Virus record (IMG/VR): IMGVR_UViG_3300045012_000256
Span: 1-38,967 of that record
Reading direction: 5' to 3' (one strand)
DNA: 38,967 nucleotides
Source of the DNA: a virus
In this document: positions 15,061-23,972 of the stretch, one piece after another
Layout of the letters: each line of letters starts with the position of its first letter
How positions within the stretch are numbered: the first letter of the stretch is position 1
Program-made: the position numbers and the translations under genes
The notes under the pieces: generated by a model
Seen by the model: the letters and a program-made list of their open reading frames with translations, nothing else
Databases searched by the model: none
Told to the model about the DNA's origin: nothing

Positions 15061-15708
15061 GTGGCAGCATTCACATGGGCCGACCTGATCGCTCAGATTT
15101 CGTTCCGTCTGAATCGCACAGACTTGCCGGATTTGTTCGTCCGCCAGATGCTGGCAGAACGCGTGGATTTTTGGGGACCCCAAGTCCTTTACTCGTCTGA
15201 AGTAGTCAACACCGACATCGTTACGAATCCGGGGCAGCAGTTCTATCCGCTGCCTCGTGGTTGCCAGAAAGTCCGCTACGTCCGAATCCTCTACGGCGGT
15301 ATCTGGATTCCCGTTTACTTAGCGGACCATTACGACGACATCCTCTACGCCGATCCGCTCCAGCCGCCGTTTACTTCACTGCCGGTGACGCTGTGCGCCG
15401 TGCTGGGCAACCAGATTCGATTCTTCCCAACGCCATCGTCGAACTTTCCTGCCGAACTTACGATGGATCAAACTATCGTTGAGCCGACACAGGATACCGA
15501 CTCGACGAATTTCTGGGTGACGGATGGGCGAATGCTCCTCATCAACTCGACGTGTGCTGAGATTTGCCGTGAGTATCTGGACATCGAATTGGGGCCGCAG
15601 AGTCCACGGATACAAGTCTACGATCAGAACACGCAGGCGGCGCTGGCGCAGATCCAGATTCGCACGCATGAAATGACAACGCCCTCGATTATGAAGCAGC
15701 ACATTTAG
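15061..15708 (+). CDS. Head-to-tail adaptor protein
   Basis: A 215-residue protein resembling podovirus adaptors of the SU10/phiEco32 kind, which dock under the portal. The N-terminal helices (TWADLIAQISFRLNR; DLFVRQMLAERVDFWG) precede a beta domain (QQFYPLPRGCQKVRYVRILY; RFFPTPSSNFP) and a C-terminal helix pair (CAEICREYLDIELG; AALAQIQIRTHEM). GTG start at 15061, with a TGAGGCG site upstream. It is followed by a small gene and then the nozzle, the expected connector order. Confidence 0.7.
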   Translation: MAAFTWADLIAQISFRLNRTDLPDLFVRQMLAERVDFWGPQVLYSSEVVNTDIVTNPGQQFYPLPRGCQKVRYVRILYGGIWIPVYLADHYDDILYADPLQPPFTSLPVTLCAVLGNQIRFFPTPSSNFPAELTMDQTIVEPTQDTDSTNFWVTDGRMLLINSTCAEICREYLDIELGPQSPRIQVYDQNTQAALAQIQIRTHEMTTPSIMKQHI

Positions 15709-15885
15709 ATGGACACGGCAAAGGCAGCAACAGTGATGCGGATGGTGGTCTACGGCAGACAGAAGCAGGGCATCAAATCATCCGATTGGGTCGCGATAGG
15801 GCACGTCATCATGGAGAAGATGGAGGCGATGCCGGAGAACTCGACAGCCAAGGACATCGCCATCGCGGTACTTGAGAATAAGTAG
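15709..15885 (+). CDS. Hypothetical small protein between adaptor and nozzle
   Basis: ATG at 15709 to TAG at 15885 encodes 58 residues directly after the adaptor stop and directly before the nozzle ATG. It is helical and Met/Ala/Lys-rich (AKAATVMRMVVYGRQKQG; VIMEKMEAMPENS). No motif known. Exact packing between two structural genes argues that it is real. Confidence 0.6.
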   Translation: MDTAKAATVMRMVVYGRQKQGIKSSDWVAIGHVIMEKMEAMPENSTAKDIAIAVLENK

Positions 15886-17322
15886 ATGCCGCTTCAACCA
15901 CTGCTTTTCACTGACTTCGCACCGGATTTGGACACGGTGACGAGTCCGGGCGCCTGCACTGATATGTCAGGGATGTATCCCGTTCAAAGCGGTTTCTATC
16001 GGACCATGCCGGGCTTGCAGCAGGTAGCGACAGGGCTACCGACCACGGTCCTTGGTGGCTACGCAGGGCTTCTCATCGACCAGCCCGTGAGCGTAGCGGC
16101 GACGCAGCGCGACCTTTGGATTTACCAGAACGGCTTCTACGTCAATTCGGCGCTCGCACTTCAGACCACGCAGAACCGCAGGCGATTTGCTACCTACGGC
16201 AATCTCATCATCGTCGTCGATGGCGTGAACGTGCCCTATTACTATTCCAGCGGCTTTGTTGTTCCAGCATTCCAGCCGCTTCCGGGGTGGCCCGGTAACT
16301 TCGGCACGGTGCAACCGTCCATTGTCGAGACGACCGACTACGCGACCATTCTGGTTCAAGCTAACTCGCAGGTACTGTGGTCGAGTCTCAATCCTACGGG
16401 GCCGTACATTCCGAGCGTGCCTGCTCAAGTTTACCAATACAACCTCGGCCAGATAGTTGGCGACATCACCGCCGTCCACCGACTTCGTTCTTTGCTCGTG
16501 GTCTATCGGCAGAATGCTTTTCAGTGCGCGACATTCGTTGGTGTCGATATTGGCTGGGACTTCGGCTCCCCTGGTACGATCTCCGAAGACATCGGTGCGG
16601 CAGGCAACGAGTGCGTCATCAACACGGGCGACTACCACTACATCTGGGGGCCTGACGACTTCTGGCAATTCGACGGCTACAACCTCAACCGCATCCCGAA
16701 CAACCTGAAGCAATTTATCTTCCGGGATCTGGATCAGGAATTCTTTGCTAATGTGGCTGGACGATACGACATCAACCGCACGCTCGTCTTCTGGCACTAT
16801 CCGAGTGTCAACGCCAACCCGCGCGGCACGCTCGACTCCTACGTGAGCCTGAACCTCCGCACAGGAAAGTGGGGCTTCGGACGGCTGACGATTGACCTGC
16901 CGCTAGGCGGTGTCATGCAGGACCCGATCTCGGCACAAACGACACCCGACACAGGAGTCTTCCTGCCCGACCACAATCTCTACCTGTACGACGAGCTGGC
17001 TCCGTTCACCGGCCCCGCACACATCACGAGCAACGACTTCGGCGACCGCCACATGGTCTATTCGACCCGGCGTCTCCGGCCCGGTTTTGCGCTGTATCCC
17101 GTGCCACCGATTCAAGTACCAACGCCCGTGCTGATCACTCCGTACGTGCAGATGCAGAACACAGGGACTCCGCCGGTCGCAGCATTCAGCATACCCATCG
17201 CGCCCAGCGGTTTTGGAGACCTTAAAGTGACGGGAAGACTCACGCGATTCCGATTGGATCTGTACGGGACGTGCGAACTGGCTCAAGGCGATATCGACAT
17301 TTCCGTGACAGGAGCGATCTGA
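15886..17322 (+). CDS. Tail nozzle / stabilization protein (beta-propeller)
   Basis: A 478-residue protein of the type that closes the tail tube below the adaptor in short-tailed phages (P22 gp10 or SU10 nozzle class). Repeated blade-like segments suggest a beta-propeller: TQRDLWIYQNGFYV, RRFATYGNLIIVVDG, ILVQANSQVLWSSLNP, VHRLRSLLVVYRQNAF, GDYHYIWGPDDFWQFDGYN, FWHYPS and NLRTGKWGFGRL. Few Cys and no signal. It is one of the best-supported tail genes here, next to the adaptor and before the fibre-like gene. Confidence 0.72.
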   Translation: MPLQPLLFTDFAPDLDTVTSPGACTDMSGMYPVQSGFYRTMPGLQQVATGLPTTVLGGYAGLLIDQPVSVAATQRDLWIYQNGFYVNSALALQTTQNRRRFATYGNLIIVVDGVNVPYYYSSGFVVPAFQPLPGWPGNFGTVQPSIVETTDYATILVQANSQVLWSSLNPTGPYIPSVPAQVYQYNLGQIVGDITAVHRLRSLLVVYRQNAFQCATFVGVDIGWDFGSPGTISEDIGAAGNECVINTGDYHYIWGPDDFWQFDGYNLNRIPNNLKQFIFRDLDQEFFANVAGRYDINRTLVFWHYPSVNANPRGTLDSYVSLNLRTGKWGFGRLTIDLPLGGVMQDPISAQTTPDTGVFLPDHNLYLYDELAPFTGPAHITSNDFGDRHMVYSTRRLRPGFALYPVPPIQVPTPVLITPYVQMQNTGTPPVAAFSIPIAPSGFGDLKVTGRLTRFRLDLYGTCELAQGDIDISVTGAI

Positions 17323-17326
17323 TCTT

Positions 17327-17758
17327 GTGCTCTATCAGCCACAACTACCACGACCGCAACCCGTCCAGCGGGCCAAGAAGTGGGACGACATCTGGAACGG
17401 CTTCACGACCCTATCGAAACAGAACCAGAATCTCGTCCAGTACCTCCAGAACTACCTCACGCAGGTCTACAACTGGCTCGTTCCTCCGAAGGTCAACGTG
17501 TCGATGGCGTTGCCGCCCTACACGGTCAACGGCACCGATGCGTTCATTTATTCAGCAGGCGGAACGATCCAGCTTCCAGCAACCAGCGGGAGCGGGCGCG
17601 TGATCACCATCAAGAATCTCGACATGGGGAGCGTGCCCGTTGTAATCACGCCGACTGGTACGGATACTATCGACGGACAGCCGACTTATGCCCTCGGCCC
17701 ATTGTATGAGGTGATTTCTCTGGTGGATGCGACGGCGGGACAATGGATGATCTACTGA
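17327..17758 (+). CDS. Tail fibre-like structural protein
   Basis: GTG start at 17327; 143 residues. An N-terminal Pro/Gln-rich segment and helix (IWNGFTTLSKQNQNLVQYLQ) lead into a beta region with the pattern GTIQLPATSGSGRVITIKN, then VVITPTGTDTIDGQ and a final GQWMIY. This block is common in phage fibre or spike C-termini, where trimers are built. It overlaps the GNAT-like gene by 16 bases. A virion role is likely; receptor binding is inferred. Confidence 0.6.
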   Translation: MLYQPQLPRPQPVQRAKKWDDIWNGFTTLSKQNQNLVQYLQNYLTQVYNWLVPPKVNVSMALPPYTVNGTDAFIYSAGGTIQLPATSGSGRVITIKNLDMGSVPVVITPTGTDTIDGQPTYALGPLYEVISLVDATAGQWMIY

Positions 17759-18240
17759 CCAACGGAGCAGTGAAGGAAGCGAAGCCTTATCGGCTCGTGC
17801 TGTGCAATGCCGAGTTGGTGAAGGACTCGTGGCCCTATATTAATCGGGGACTCTTACGCATCAAGCAGAAGGACAAGCGATCGGGCCAGTGGATTCCCGA
17901 GCACGTCCGCCAGCGTATCGAAGCAGGTCTCGTAGGCCGCATTTTCTGTGAGTGTTACCTGTGCGTCGATGAGTCCAGCAATCCGGTGGGCTTCTGTGTG
18001 GTCACCAGCGGTCCCGATGAATTCGTTGGCGTGCCGCTATCGCTTTTCATGTGGATCACCTACTGCACGGCACCGATGGACAAGGTGCTGCCAGCGGTGA
18101 TGCCGACCCTACTCCAACGGAAACGGGAGCTGGGGCTGCGCTACATTGACGGCGTGAGTTCTCGCTTTGGCTGGATGAAGAATCTGACCAAGCAGGGGTT
18201 CCGCATCCATCAATACATTTTCCGACACGAGGAACCATGA
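17743..18240 (+). CDS. GNAT-like acetyltransferase-fold protein
   Basis: A 165-residue protein that reads like a GNAT fold: ECYLCVDESSNPVGFCVVTSG (strands 2-4), a central helix (VMPTLLQRKRELGLRYIDGV) and a final GFRIHQYIF where acetyltransferases often end with strands beta6-beta7. The acetyl-CoA loop (Q/RxxGxG/A) is not clear, so activity is uncertain. Such proteins occur beside tail genes in other short-tailed phages. It starts inside the previous gene and ends in ATGA shared with the next. Confidence 0.55.
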   Translation: MDDLLTNGAVKEAKPYRLVLCNAELVKDSWPYINRGLLRIKQKDKRSGQWIPEHVRQRIEAGLVGRIFCECYLCVDESSNPVGFCVVTSGPDEFVGVPLSLFMWITYCTAPMDKVLPAVMPTLLQRKRELGLRYIDGVSSRFGWMKNLTKQGFRIHQYIFRHEEP

Positions 18241-18599
18241 GCGGCGGTGGCGGTAGTTCTGGATGGAATGGTGGGATGGGCATGAATCCCGGTGGTGGTT
18301 TCCAAGGTCGCGGTGGTATGCAGGCTCAGGCCACGAGTTCTCCTAGTGCGATGGGCATGAATATGAATCAGGCTCTGCAAAGCGCACCGGGACAGTTTAC
18401 AGCCACGCCGGGGCAGATCAGCACAGGTGCAGGCGGTGGACAAACGCCGTTGACGCCTCCCGGTAACACGTGGGGCGGTAATCAGGGCGGTGTACCGGGC
18501 GGATACGCTGGCGGGCAGATGCCGAACTTCTCGGCTCTCAATAGTTTGCGAAATGTTGGGATGCCGAATCTCAGTGGCATCAGCGGTATGGGAAAATGA
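18237..18599 (+). CDS. Glycine-rich protein, MSGGG-type (1)
   Basis: A 120-residue low-complexity protein of Gly, Gln, Met, Asn and Pro (GGMGMNPGGGFQGRGGMQAQ; QSAPGQFTATPGQISTG) ending SGISGMGK. ATGA overlaps join it to both neighbours. Disordered by appearance; possibly an internal head or ejection component, because it opens the run of such genes. No enzymatic motif. Confidence 0.6.
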   Translation: MSGGGGSSGWNGGMGMNPGGGFQGRGGMQAQATSSPSAMGMNMNQALQSAPGQFTATPGQISTGAGGGQTPLTPPGNTWGGNQGGVPGGYAGGQMPNFSALNSLRNVGMPNLSGISGMGK

Positions 18600-19366
18600 G
18601 TGGCGGCGGAAGCGGCACCCAATCTTCGACCACGACTACTTCCTTGCCGAAGTGGGAGCAGCCCTACGCGAAGTCTTATCTGTGGCAGTTGGGGCAGCTC
18701 GTTGATCCGGGCGGTTCTCTCGCGCCATATAACCCCGCCCTCAATCAGCAAGTAGCTCCATTCAGTAGCGCACAGAATCAAGCGCTGGCATTAGGGCAGA
18801 GCCAGACTGGAACGGCGCAAGGACTCGCAGGACTTGGAGCGGGCGAGAACGCCTATTACGCATCAGGGCTGGCGAATAACCCTTCGACCAATCCGAATCT
18901 CGCAGCCTACGCGAACGCTGCGGCAGGACCTCTCGTCCAGAACTACCAGCAGGCCGTGCAGCCGTCGTTGCAGGCGCAAGCGGAACAATCCGGTACGCTC
19001 AATTCGTCGGGATTTAATCAGGCGCAATCGAATGCGCAGTATAACTTGGGCCAAGGGCTAGCGACTCAGAACGCCAATATCTACGAGCCTGCTTACCAGC
19101 TTGGAACGCAGGAACAAATGTCGGCGATCCAAGGAACCCCGGCTCAGGTGCAAGGACTCTACGGCCCAACGCAGGCACTATATGGATTGGGGGCGACGCA
19201 GCAGCAGCAACAGCAGAATGTGCTGAACGCCGGAACGGCAAACGCCCAGCAGCAAGCCAACTGGCCGTTCAACCTTCTTTCAGTGCTCGGGTCGGGACTC
19301 GGACTAGCAAGCGGTGGCGGCGGCATCACTACATCGACAGGCCCTGCGCCAACGAGCGGCAAATGA
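18596..19366 (+). CDS. Putative internal virion / ejection protein, MSGGG-type (2)
   Basis: A 256-residue protein beginning MSGGGSGTQSS and rich in Gln, Ala, Asn and Gly. The block YNPALNQQVAPFSSAQNQALA (about 45-65) resembles a short motif (APFSxxQxxAL) found near the start of phage internal or ejected proteins. The middle is helical and repetitive (QAEQSGTLNSSGFNQAQSNA), the end a Gly/Ala hydrophobic segment (LLSVLGSGLGLASGGGG) that could insert in a membrane. A role in DNA ejection is inferred from composition and order. Confidence 0.55.
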   Translation: MSGGGSGTQSSTTTTSLPKWEQPYAKSYLWQLGQLVDPGGSLAPYNPALNQQVAPFSSAQNQALALGQSQTGTAQGLAGLGAGENAYYASGLANNPSTNPNLAAYANAAAGPLVQNYQQAVQPSLQAQAEQSGTLNSSGFNQAQSNAQYNLGQGLATQNANIYEPAYQLGTQEQMSAIQGTPAQVQGLYGPTQALYGLGATQQQQQQNVLNAGTANAQQQANWPFNLLSVLGSGLGLASGGGGITTSTGPAPTSGK

Positions 19367-19716
19367 TGAGTGGTGTATCGTCATTGATGGGAAGTCTAGC
19401 TTCGACCGCAATGTCGGGGCTGGGGCCGGACTACGCCCTCGTGAATGCGATCAGCCCGAGCGCGGCCAAGTACTACGGCTACGCCACTAATCCCGGCGGT
19501 ATGGCACTGTTTCAGAACGGCGGACCAATGAGTTTGTTTGGAGGGGGAAGTCAGCAGCAGCAAACGGCGGCGCCATTTCATTCGCAGAGTGGAGCAGCGG
19601 CACCAGCACCAGCCAGCGGTGGGGGTTCGTTAGCGTTCGCTCAACCGAGCGCCAAATCTCAGTCGCCGCAGTTATCAGGCAGTCAGCAACCATCGATGGG
19701 GTTATTCGGCAAATGA
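19363..19716 (+). CDS. Small Gly/Ser/Gln-rich protein (3)
   Basis: A 117-residue low-complexity protein starting MMSGVSS and ending SMGLFGK. A hydrophobic N-terminal part (VSSLMGSLASTAMSGLG) is followed by Gln/Ala/Ser runs (GGGSQQQQTAAPFHSQ). Overlapping ATGA junctions on both sides tie it to the glycine-rich run. Function unknown. Confidence 0.55.
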   Translation: MMSGVSSLMGSLASTAMSGLGPDYALVNAISPSAAKYYGYATNPGGMALFQNGGPMSLFGGGSQQQQTAAPFHSQSGAAAPAPASGGGSLAFAQPSAKSQSPQLSGSQQPSMGLFGK

Positions 19717-20495
19717 GCGGCGGCGGCGGACAGGGTGGCATTCTTACGCAGTACGTGCTTCCCGGCTTGGAGGCCGTCGGCGGTGCTGTCAGCGAATACT
19801 TCGCGCCCGGCAATCCCATCGGCACGTCATTGCTCGGATCTGGCGTTGGACAACTTGCGGGCGGTGCAGCGGGCGGAAGTCAGGGACAAGGAATCGGGGG
19901 CTTGCTTGGGGGCTTGGGCGGTGGTCTTGGAGGATCAATTTACAGCGGCGGTAGCGGGTCGGGCGGATTGAGTTCGCTCGGGGGCCTTGGAAGCATGCTC
20001 GGCGGTGGCCCACAATCCGGCACAGCGCAGCCTCAGTTTGCTCCCCCATTTCAATCGAGTGGTGGAGTTGGGACTACGCCGCTGGCAGTTGGTGCGGGTA
20101 CGGCTCCTATGGGCACAGGGAGTTTTGGCGGATGGGGTAGCCTCGCTGACGGTACGGATGGAACGACACCACCGTCACCGGCCCTTTCGCCTAGTGGTGG
20201 CGGTGCGACGGGCACTGCGCCTAATCCGAACCTTTCGCCCGCTGGAGGAGGACCGGCAACACTCGCCAGTACGAGCCCGGCGACAACGGGACAGCAACCC
20301 TCACTTCTCCAGACTGCGCTCGGCGCGTCGGGCAGTGCGTCGCAAGCGTACGCTAACTACATCAGTCAGATGAATCAGTTGAAGTATCGACCTGAGTACG
20401 CGAGCGAACATAGTTCTCCAGTGATAGCGCCGCAGCTTAATCCATTGGCTCCGATACAGAGTTCTCCAATAGCTCCGCCGCAGTTGCAGGTTTAA
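19713..20495 (+). CDS. Glycine-rich protein, MSGGG-type (4)
   Basis: A 260-residue protein whose first ~115 residues are dominated by Gly, Leu, Ser and Ala (GQLAGGAAGGSQGQGIGG; GGLGGGLGGSIYSGG), then a Thr/Pro/Gly segment and a short helical C-terminus with Tyr and Asn (ASQAYANYISQMNQLKYR). The early Gly/Ala/Leu pattern could form membrane-active helices during ejection. No known domain. Confidence 0.55.
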   Translation: MSGGGGQGGILTQYVLPGLEAVGGAVSEYFAPGNPIGTSLLGSGVGQLAGGAAGGSQGQGIGGLLGGLGGGLGGSIYSGGSGSGGLSSLGGLGSMLGGGPQSGTAQPQFAPPFQSSGGVGTTPLAVGAGTAPMGTGSFGGWGSLADGTDGTTPPSPALSPSGGGATGTAPNPNLSPAGGGPATLASTSPATTGQQPSLLQTALGASGSASQAYANYISQMNQLKYRPEYASEHSSPVIAPQLNPLAPIQSSPIAPPQLQV

Positions 20496-21536
20496 ATGCC
20501 GGACGATCCCACACAGCAGCCCGATCAGAGTCAGCTACCGAGCTGGCTAAGCCGCGCAGGCAGCGCGATAGGCAGCGGACTGACTCAGGCGCTCCCCTAC
20601 GCAGTTCCCGCCGTGTTGGGCGCCGCGATGGGGCGCGGCGTAGGCGGCGGACCTATTGCAGGAGCTCTGGCAGGCGCGGGCATGGCGGGTGGAGATATTC
20701 AGGAGCAGCAGCGCACGCAGCAGGAATTGTCGATGGAGCAGCAAAAGCTCCATATTGAGGCGCAGGAAGGCGATATCGAAGTCCAGAAGGGCAAAGTCGC
20801 ATTGCAAGATGACGCTGATCGGAAGGCTTACGCCAAGACGATTACCGATCCAGACCAGCGCCGCATGTACCTAGAAAACCCTGAAGCCTACTTTCAAAAC
20901 AAACAGTGGCAGAATTTCTCTACGGTATTGAGTAAGGACCCGACGTTCGCGCAGAGCAATCCGACCCTCGCCAAGTTGCTGCCTGAATTGGGGCCAACGA
21001 TGGGGCCGAAGGCGGTTCAATCCGCGTTGAGCGGCAAGTTCCCCAACGGGCACGTCACCGTTAATAACCCTGACGGTACGACGACGGTGTATGGCCTTGG
21101 GCCGAATGGTGAGAAGACTCCCATCGCGCACGGCATCACACCGAAGATGTTGCTTGCTCCGGGTGCCGTCACTCAGCAGGACAGACAGACAACAGAGGCG
21201 GATACCAAGGCGACGGCTTCGGTTCAGAAAGAATACGACGCGATGCGAACGGCAAATGAAAAGGCATCGGGCGTCATGACCAGTATGGGCCTGAAGAAGT
21301 TGCCCTACCCCGATTTGCCCGACACGTTCGACGATTATCTCACATCGCCGGGAGGTCAGACGGCATTCGGCAAAGTACGGCAGTCATTAGGTAAGGCTCC
21401 GGTGGATGCCAATGCTCAACTGAAGGGAAGCGAAGCGCCTCCGACTCCGCCGAAGGAATTGTGGGGTAAGACGGTCACGGTTAACGGCAAGCGCTGGAAG
21501 ATTGACAGCAAGGGTAATCCGACACCGGCAAGCTGA
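20496..21536 (+). CDS. Putative internal virion / ejection protein
   Basis: A 346-residue protein. An N-terminal Gly/Ala-rich hydrophobic region (YAVPAVLGAAMGRGVGGGPIAG onward) is followed by a long Gln/Glu/Lys coiled coil (about 70-115: EQQRTQQELSMEQQKLHIEA), a helical domain with repeated Pro-Asp turns and a beta-like C-terminus (GKTVTVNGKRWKIDSKGN). The arrangement (hydrophobic start, coiled coil, charged end) fits proteins ejected with DNA. It begins directly after the previous stop and overlaps the next ATG by one base. Confidence 0.55.
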   Translation: MPDDPTQQPDQSQLPSWLSRAGSAIGSGLTQALPYAVPAVLGAAMGRGVGGGPIAGALAGAGMAGGDIQEQQRTQQELSMEQQKLHIEAQEGDIEVQKGKVALQDDADRKAYAKTITDPDQRRMYLENPEAYFQNKQWQNFSTVLSKDPTFAQSNPTLAKLLPELGPTMGPKAVQSALSGKFPNGHVTVNNPDGTTTVYGLGPNGEKTPIAHGITPKMLLAPGAVTQQDRQTTEADTKATASVQKEYDAMRTANEKASGVMTSMGLKKLPYPDLPDTFDDYLTSPGGQTAFGKVRQSLGKAPVDANAQLKGSEAPPTPPKELWGKTVTVNGKRWKIDSKGNPTPAS

Positions 21537-23506
21537 TGGGCTTTTGGGATAACGCAACGGTCGAATCGGACTCAGGGGGCGACTACTGGGCCAATGCGGT
21601 TGTGTCCGATCCCAACGCGGGCTTAAAGAAAGGCTCGCCCAAGATTCCAACTGCCGAAGAAGAAGCCTTGCAACCCGTGGCCGAAGATCCGATCGCCCAG
21701 ATGCAGAAGCATCCCTACCTCACTGCGGCGGCGACGGGTGCCGTCATGGGACCGACGGTCGGGATAGGCGAAGCAGCCAGCGCGATACCAGGAGCAAGCG
21801 CGGCGGCGGGCGCAGCCGAGCAGATGGCTTATCAGAAAATCTCCGATGTCGGCCAGAAGATGGCGGGGCCGAATCATCCCTACTTAGGCATGGTTCCCGG
21901 CATGGTAGCGCCGATGCTCAGTCCTGCCGTGACTCTGGCGGGTGGCGGACGTATCGCGGCCAAGGCCGCTACTGAAGCGGAATTGCAAGCGCAAGCGGAA
22001 GCACAAGCCCAACACGCGGCGGAAGAGAAGCTGGCACTCACCGCACCGCAAGCGGCGGAACTGGCGAAGCCTCAAATCAATCCGCAACAGGGACAGCCGC
22101 CGAGTCCCGAATTCGCGCAGCAGGCGCAAAAGCTACAGCAGGCCAAGCAGGCGATGTGGGCGAGTCGGCGCGATGCGCTCCACACCGTCGGACGGCAATA
22201 CGATCCCATCTTCCAGAAAGTAGATGAGATGCCCCTGACGCCGGACCATTCGGCGAATATTTCCAGGGGTGTGGCCGACGCGAGAGCGACAGTAGCAGCG
22301 CGCGGACGATCGTTCTCGCCTGCGACGAATAAGTTGCTCGATGAGATCGACGGGCCGGTCAAGGAGGGCGGGAGGCCCTACGACACGGCAGAGAGCATTC
22401 GTTCCAAGGAAGGCGAGACAGGGCCACAGCCGGGAGCGACGCCTGCGACGTACATCGACTCAGCAAGGGCCAAGCGCGAATTGGCAGACGATCTCTTCAA
22501 GCGTAGGGGCGCGGTCAAGAATCAACTCGCCGTCAAGGGCGATGAAGTCGATAATGCGCGCACGATAGGCCAGCTTCGCGGGCAACTCTCGCGTCTCCGA
22601 CAGGCGGCGGATAGTCCCGGCGTGAGCGCCGTCGAGCGCAGTGGTATCTTCGACGCGACCAAGCCGATCATCCAGACTCTCGATAGCGTCATCCCCGACG
22701 AGCAGAAACCGATACTTGCGTCGATCAACGCCCAATACGCGCAGGTCAATAAAATCCTGCCGTTCAAGGGCATGCGGGCAATGAATGCCGCTGGGACGTT
22801 GCCCGAGCTCGGTGAAGCAGTCTTCGGGAAGGGCAATCAGGCGGCGACGAATCTCGCACTGTCAGGTATGAACGACGGGCAGAAAGGATTGATGCGGCAG
22901 GCATTCGCAAGCTGGGCCATCGATCCGAATCGTAGTCCGAAAGAAGTTTTCAACCTGCTTAATTCGCAAAAGGACAATATCGCGAGGCTGGGCTTTCCGC
23001 CTGAACTGTCGTCGCTCAAGCAGTGGAACGATTTAGTGACGGGCGCGAACAAGATGAAAACGTTGCCCGATCTTCCTGCTCAGAAAGAGTTCATGAAGGG
23101 CGTGCAGCAGCAGATGAAGGACTCGGGCTACTCGCAGCAAGCGCTGGAAGCTGCGGATGATGCGCTGCGGCAATCGGCCAAGGGCAGTCCCAACATGGCT
23201 GCGAGGCGTCTTCTAGTCTACCTGCCGATGAGCGCGATGATGGGCTACGGCGTGCTGTCGAGACAGCCGGAATTGTGGGCGCCGATTGCGACGCTCGGAG
23301 CGGCCTACATGGGCAAGCGAGCGCTGATTAACAGTCCTGAACTGCTCCCAGCTTATCGCAACTTCGTGATGGGTGGATGGACGCGGCAGGGCGGCTCGGC
23401 TTTCGGTAAGATGTTCGTCGCCGCGACACGCAATGCTATTCAGGCGGCAGCGGCACCGACTTTACGTCCCGACAAGGAGCGACAAGCAGAGGCGATGACA
23501 CCATGA
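21536..23506 (+). CDS. Large putative internal virion / ejection protein
   Basis: A 656-residue protein, the largest of the internal group. It starts MGFWDNATVESDSG, then an Ala/Gly hydrophobic region (about 64-90: AAATGAVMGPTVGIGEAASA), an Ala/Gln/Glu coiled coil (about 146-200: TEAELQAQAEAQAQHAAEEK) and a long helical body with Lys/Arg/Asp. The C-terminal 110 residues contain a second hydrophobic segment (VYLPMSAMMGYGVLS-like) before a basic end. No transglycosylase glutamate context is obvious. Placement after the nozzle and glycine-rich genes suggests a DNA-ejection conduit protein. Confidence 0.55.
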   Translation: MGFWDNATVESDSGGDYWANAVVSDPNAGLKKGSPKIPTAEEEALQPVAEDPIAQMQKHPYLTAAATGAVMGPTVGIGEAASAIPGASAAAGAAEQMAYQKISDVGQKMAGPNHPYLGMVPGMVAPMLSPAVTLAGGGRIAAKAATEAELQAQAEAQAQHAAEEKLALTAPQAAELAKPQINPQQGQPPSPEFAQQAQKLQQAKQAMWASRRDALHTVGRQYDPIFQKVDEMPLTPDHSANISRGVADARATVAARGRSFSPATNKLLDEIDGPVKEGGRPYDTAESIRSKEGETGPQPGATPATYIDSARAKRELADDLFKRRGAVKNQLAVKGDEVDNARTIGQLRGQLSRLRQAADSPGVSAVERSGIFDATKPIIQTLDSVIPDEQKPILASINAQYAQVNKILPFKGMRAMNAAGTLPELGEAVFGKGNQAATNLALSGMNDGQKGLMRQAFASWAIDPNRSPKEVFNLLNSQKDNIARLGFPPELSSLKQWNDLVTGANKMKTLPDLPAQKEFMKGVQQQMKDSGYSQQALEAADDALRQSAKGSPNMAARRLLVYLPMSAMMGYGVLSRQPELWAPIATLGAAYMGKRALINSPELLPAYRNFVMGGWTRQGGSAFGKMFVAATRNAIQAAAAPTLRPDKERQAEAMTP

Positions 23507-23940
23507 GACGAAATTGGGTGATGATATATCTCTTGTGCGGAGCGCTTGTCGTGAGCGTAGCGGCCTACGCGCAGCAAAATCCGATACCGCTCTGTTCGAC
23601 GACGAGTGTCACGTCGGCCTCTGTCCCTGTGCAGGTAAGCGCTACCCATCTTCAGACAACGTGGACGATCAAGGAACGACACGGCGGAGCGGAAAATATA
23701 CTGGTATTCCCGATTTTGAACGGGGCGGTGCCGACCAGCGCGCCATCGGCGTGCGCGAGTCCGGCGACCACCTTCACGGCGGGAACCGGCTGTATTGAAT
23801 TGGTGCCGGATGCATCGTTCAGCGATTCGGTTGGGTGCGACAATCCATCGTGCAATAACGCAAGCGCAGTGGGAGCGGGCTGGGCAGCAATTCTCGAAAC
23901 AGGCTCGACTGCGGTCACGGTAGACTCTTGTTACAGGTAA
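23503..23940 (+). CDS. Exported protein with signal peptide (1)
   Basis: A 145-residue protein with a clear Sec signal: MRRN, a hydrophobic core (WVMIYLLCGALVVSVA) and cleavage after AYA before QQN. The mature part is Ser/Thr/Ala-rich with several Cys (VGCDNPSCNN, VDSCYR) that could form disulfides after export. It begins the run of exported proteins and overlaps the large internal protein by 4 bases (ATGA). No fold recognised; phrases such as AENILVFPILNG suggest beta structure. Confidence 0.65.
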   Translation: MRRNWVMIYLLCGALVVSVAAYAQQNPIPLCSTTSVTSASVPVQVSATHLQTTWTIKERHGGAENILVFPILNGAVPTSAPSACASPATTFTAGTGCIELVPDASFSDSVGCDNPSCNNASAVGAGWAAILETGSTAVTVDSCYR

Positions 23941-23972
23941 TCAGCGCCCACGGGCGTTCAAGGAGAATGGAG

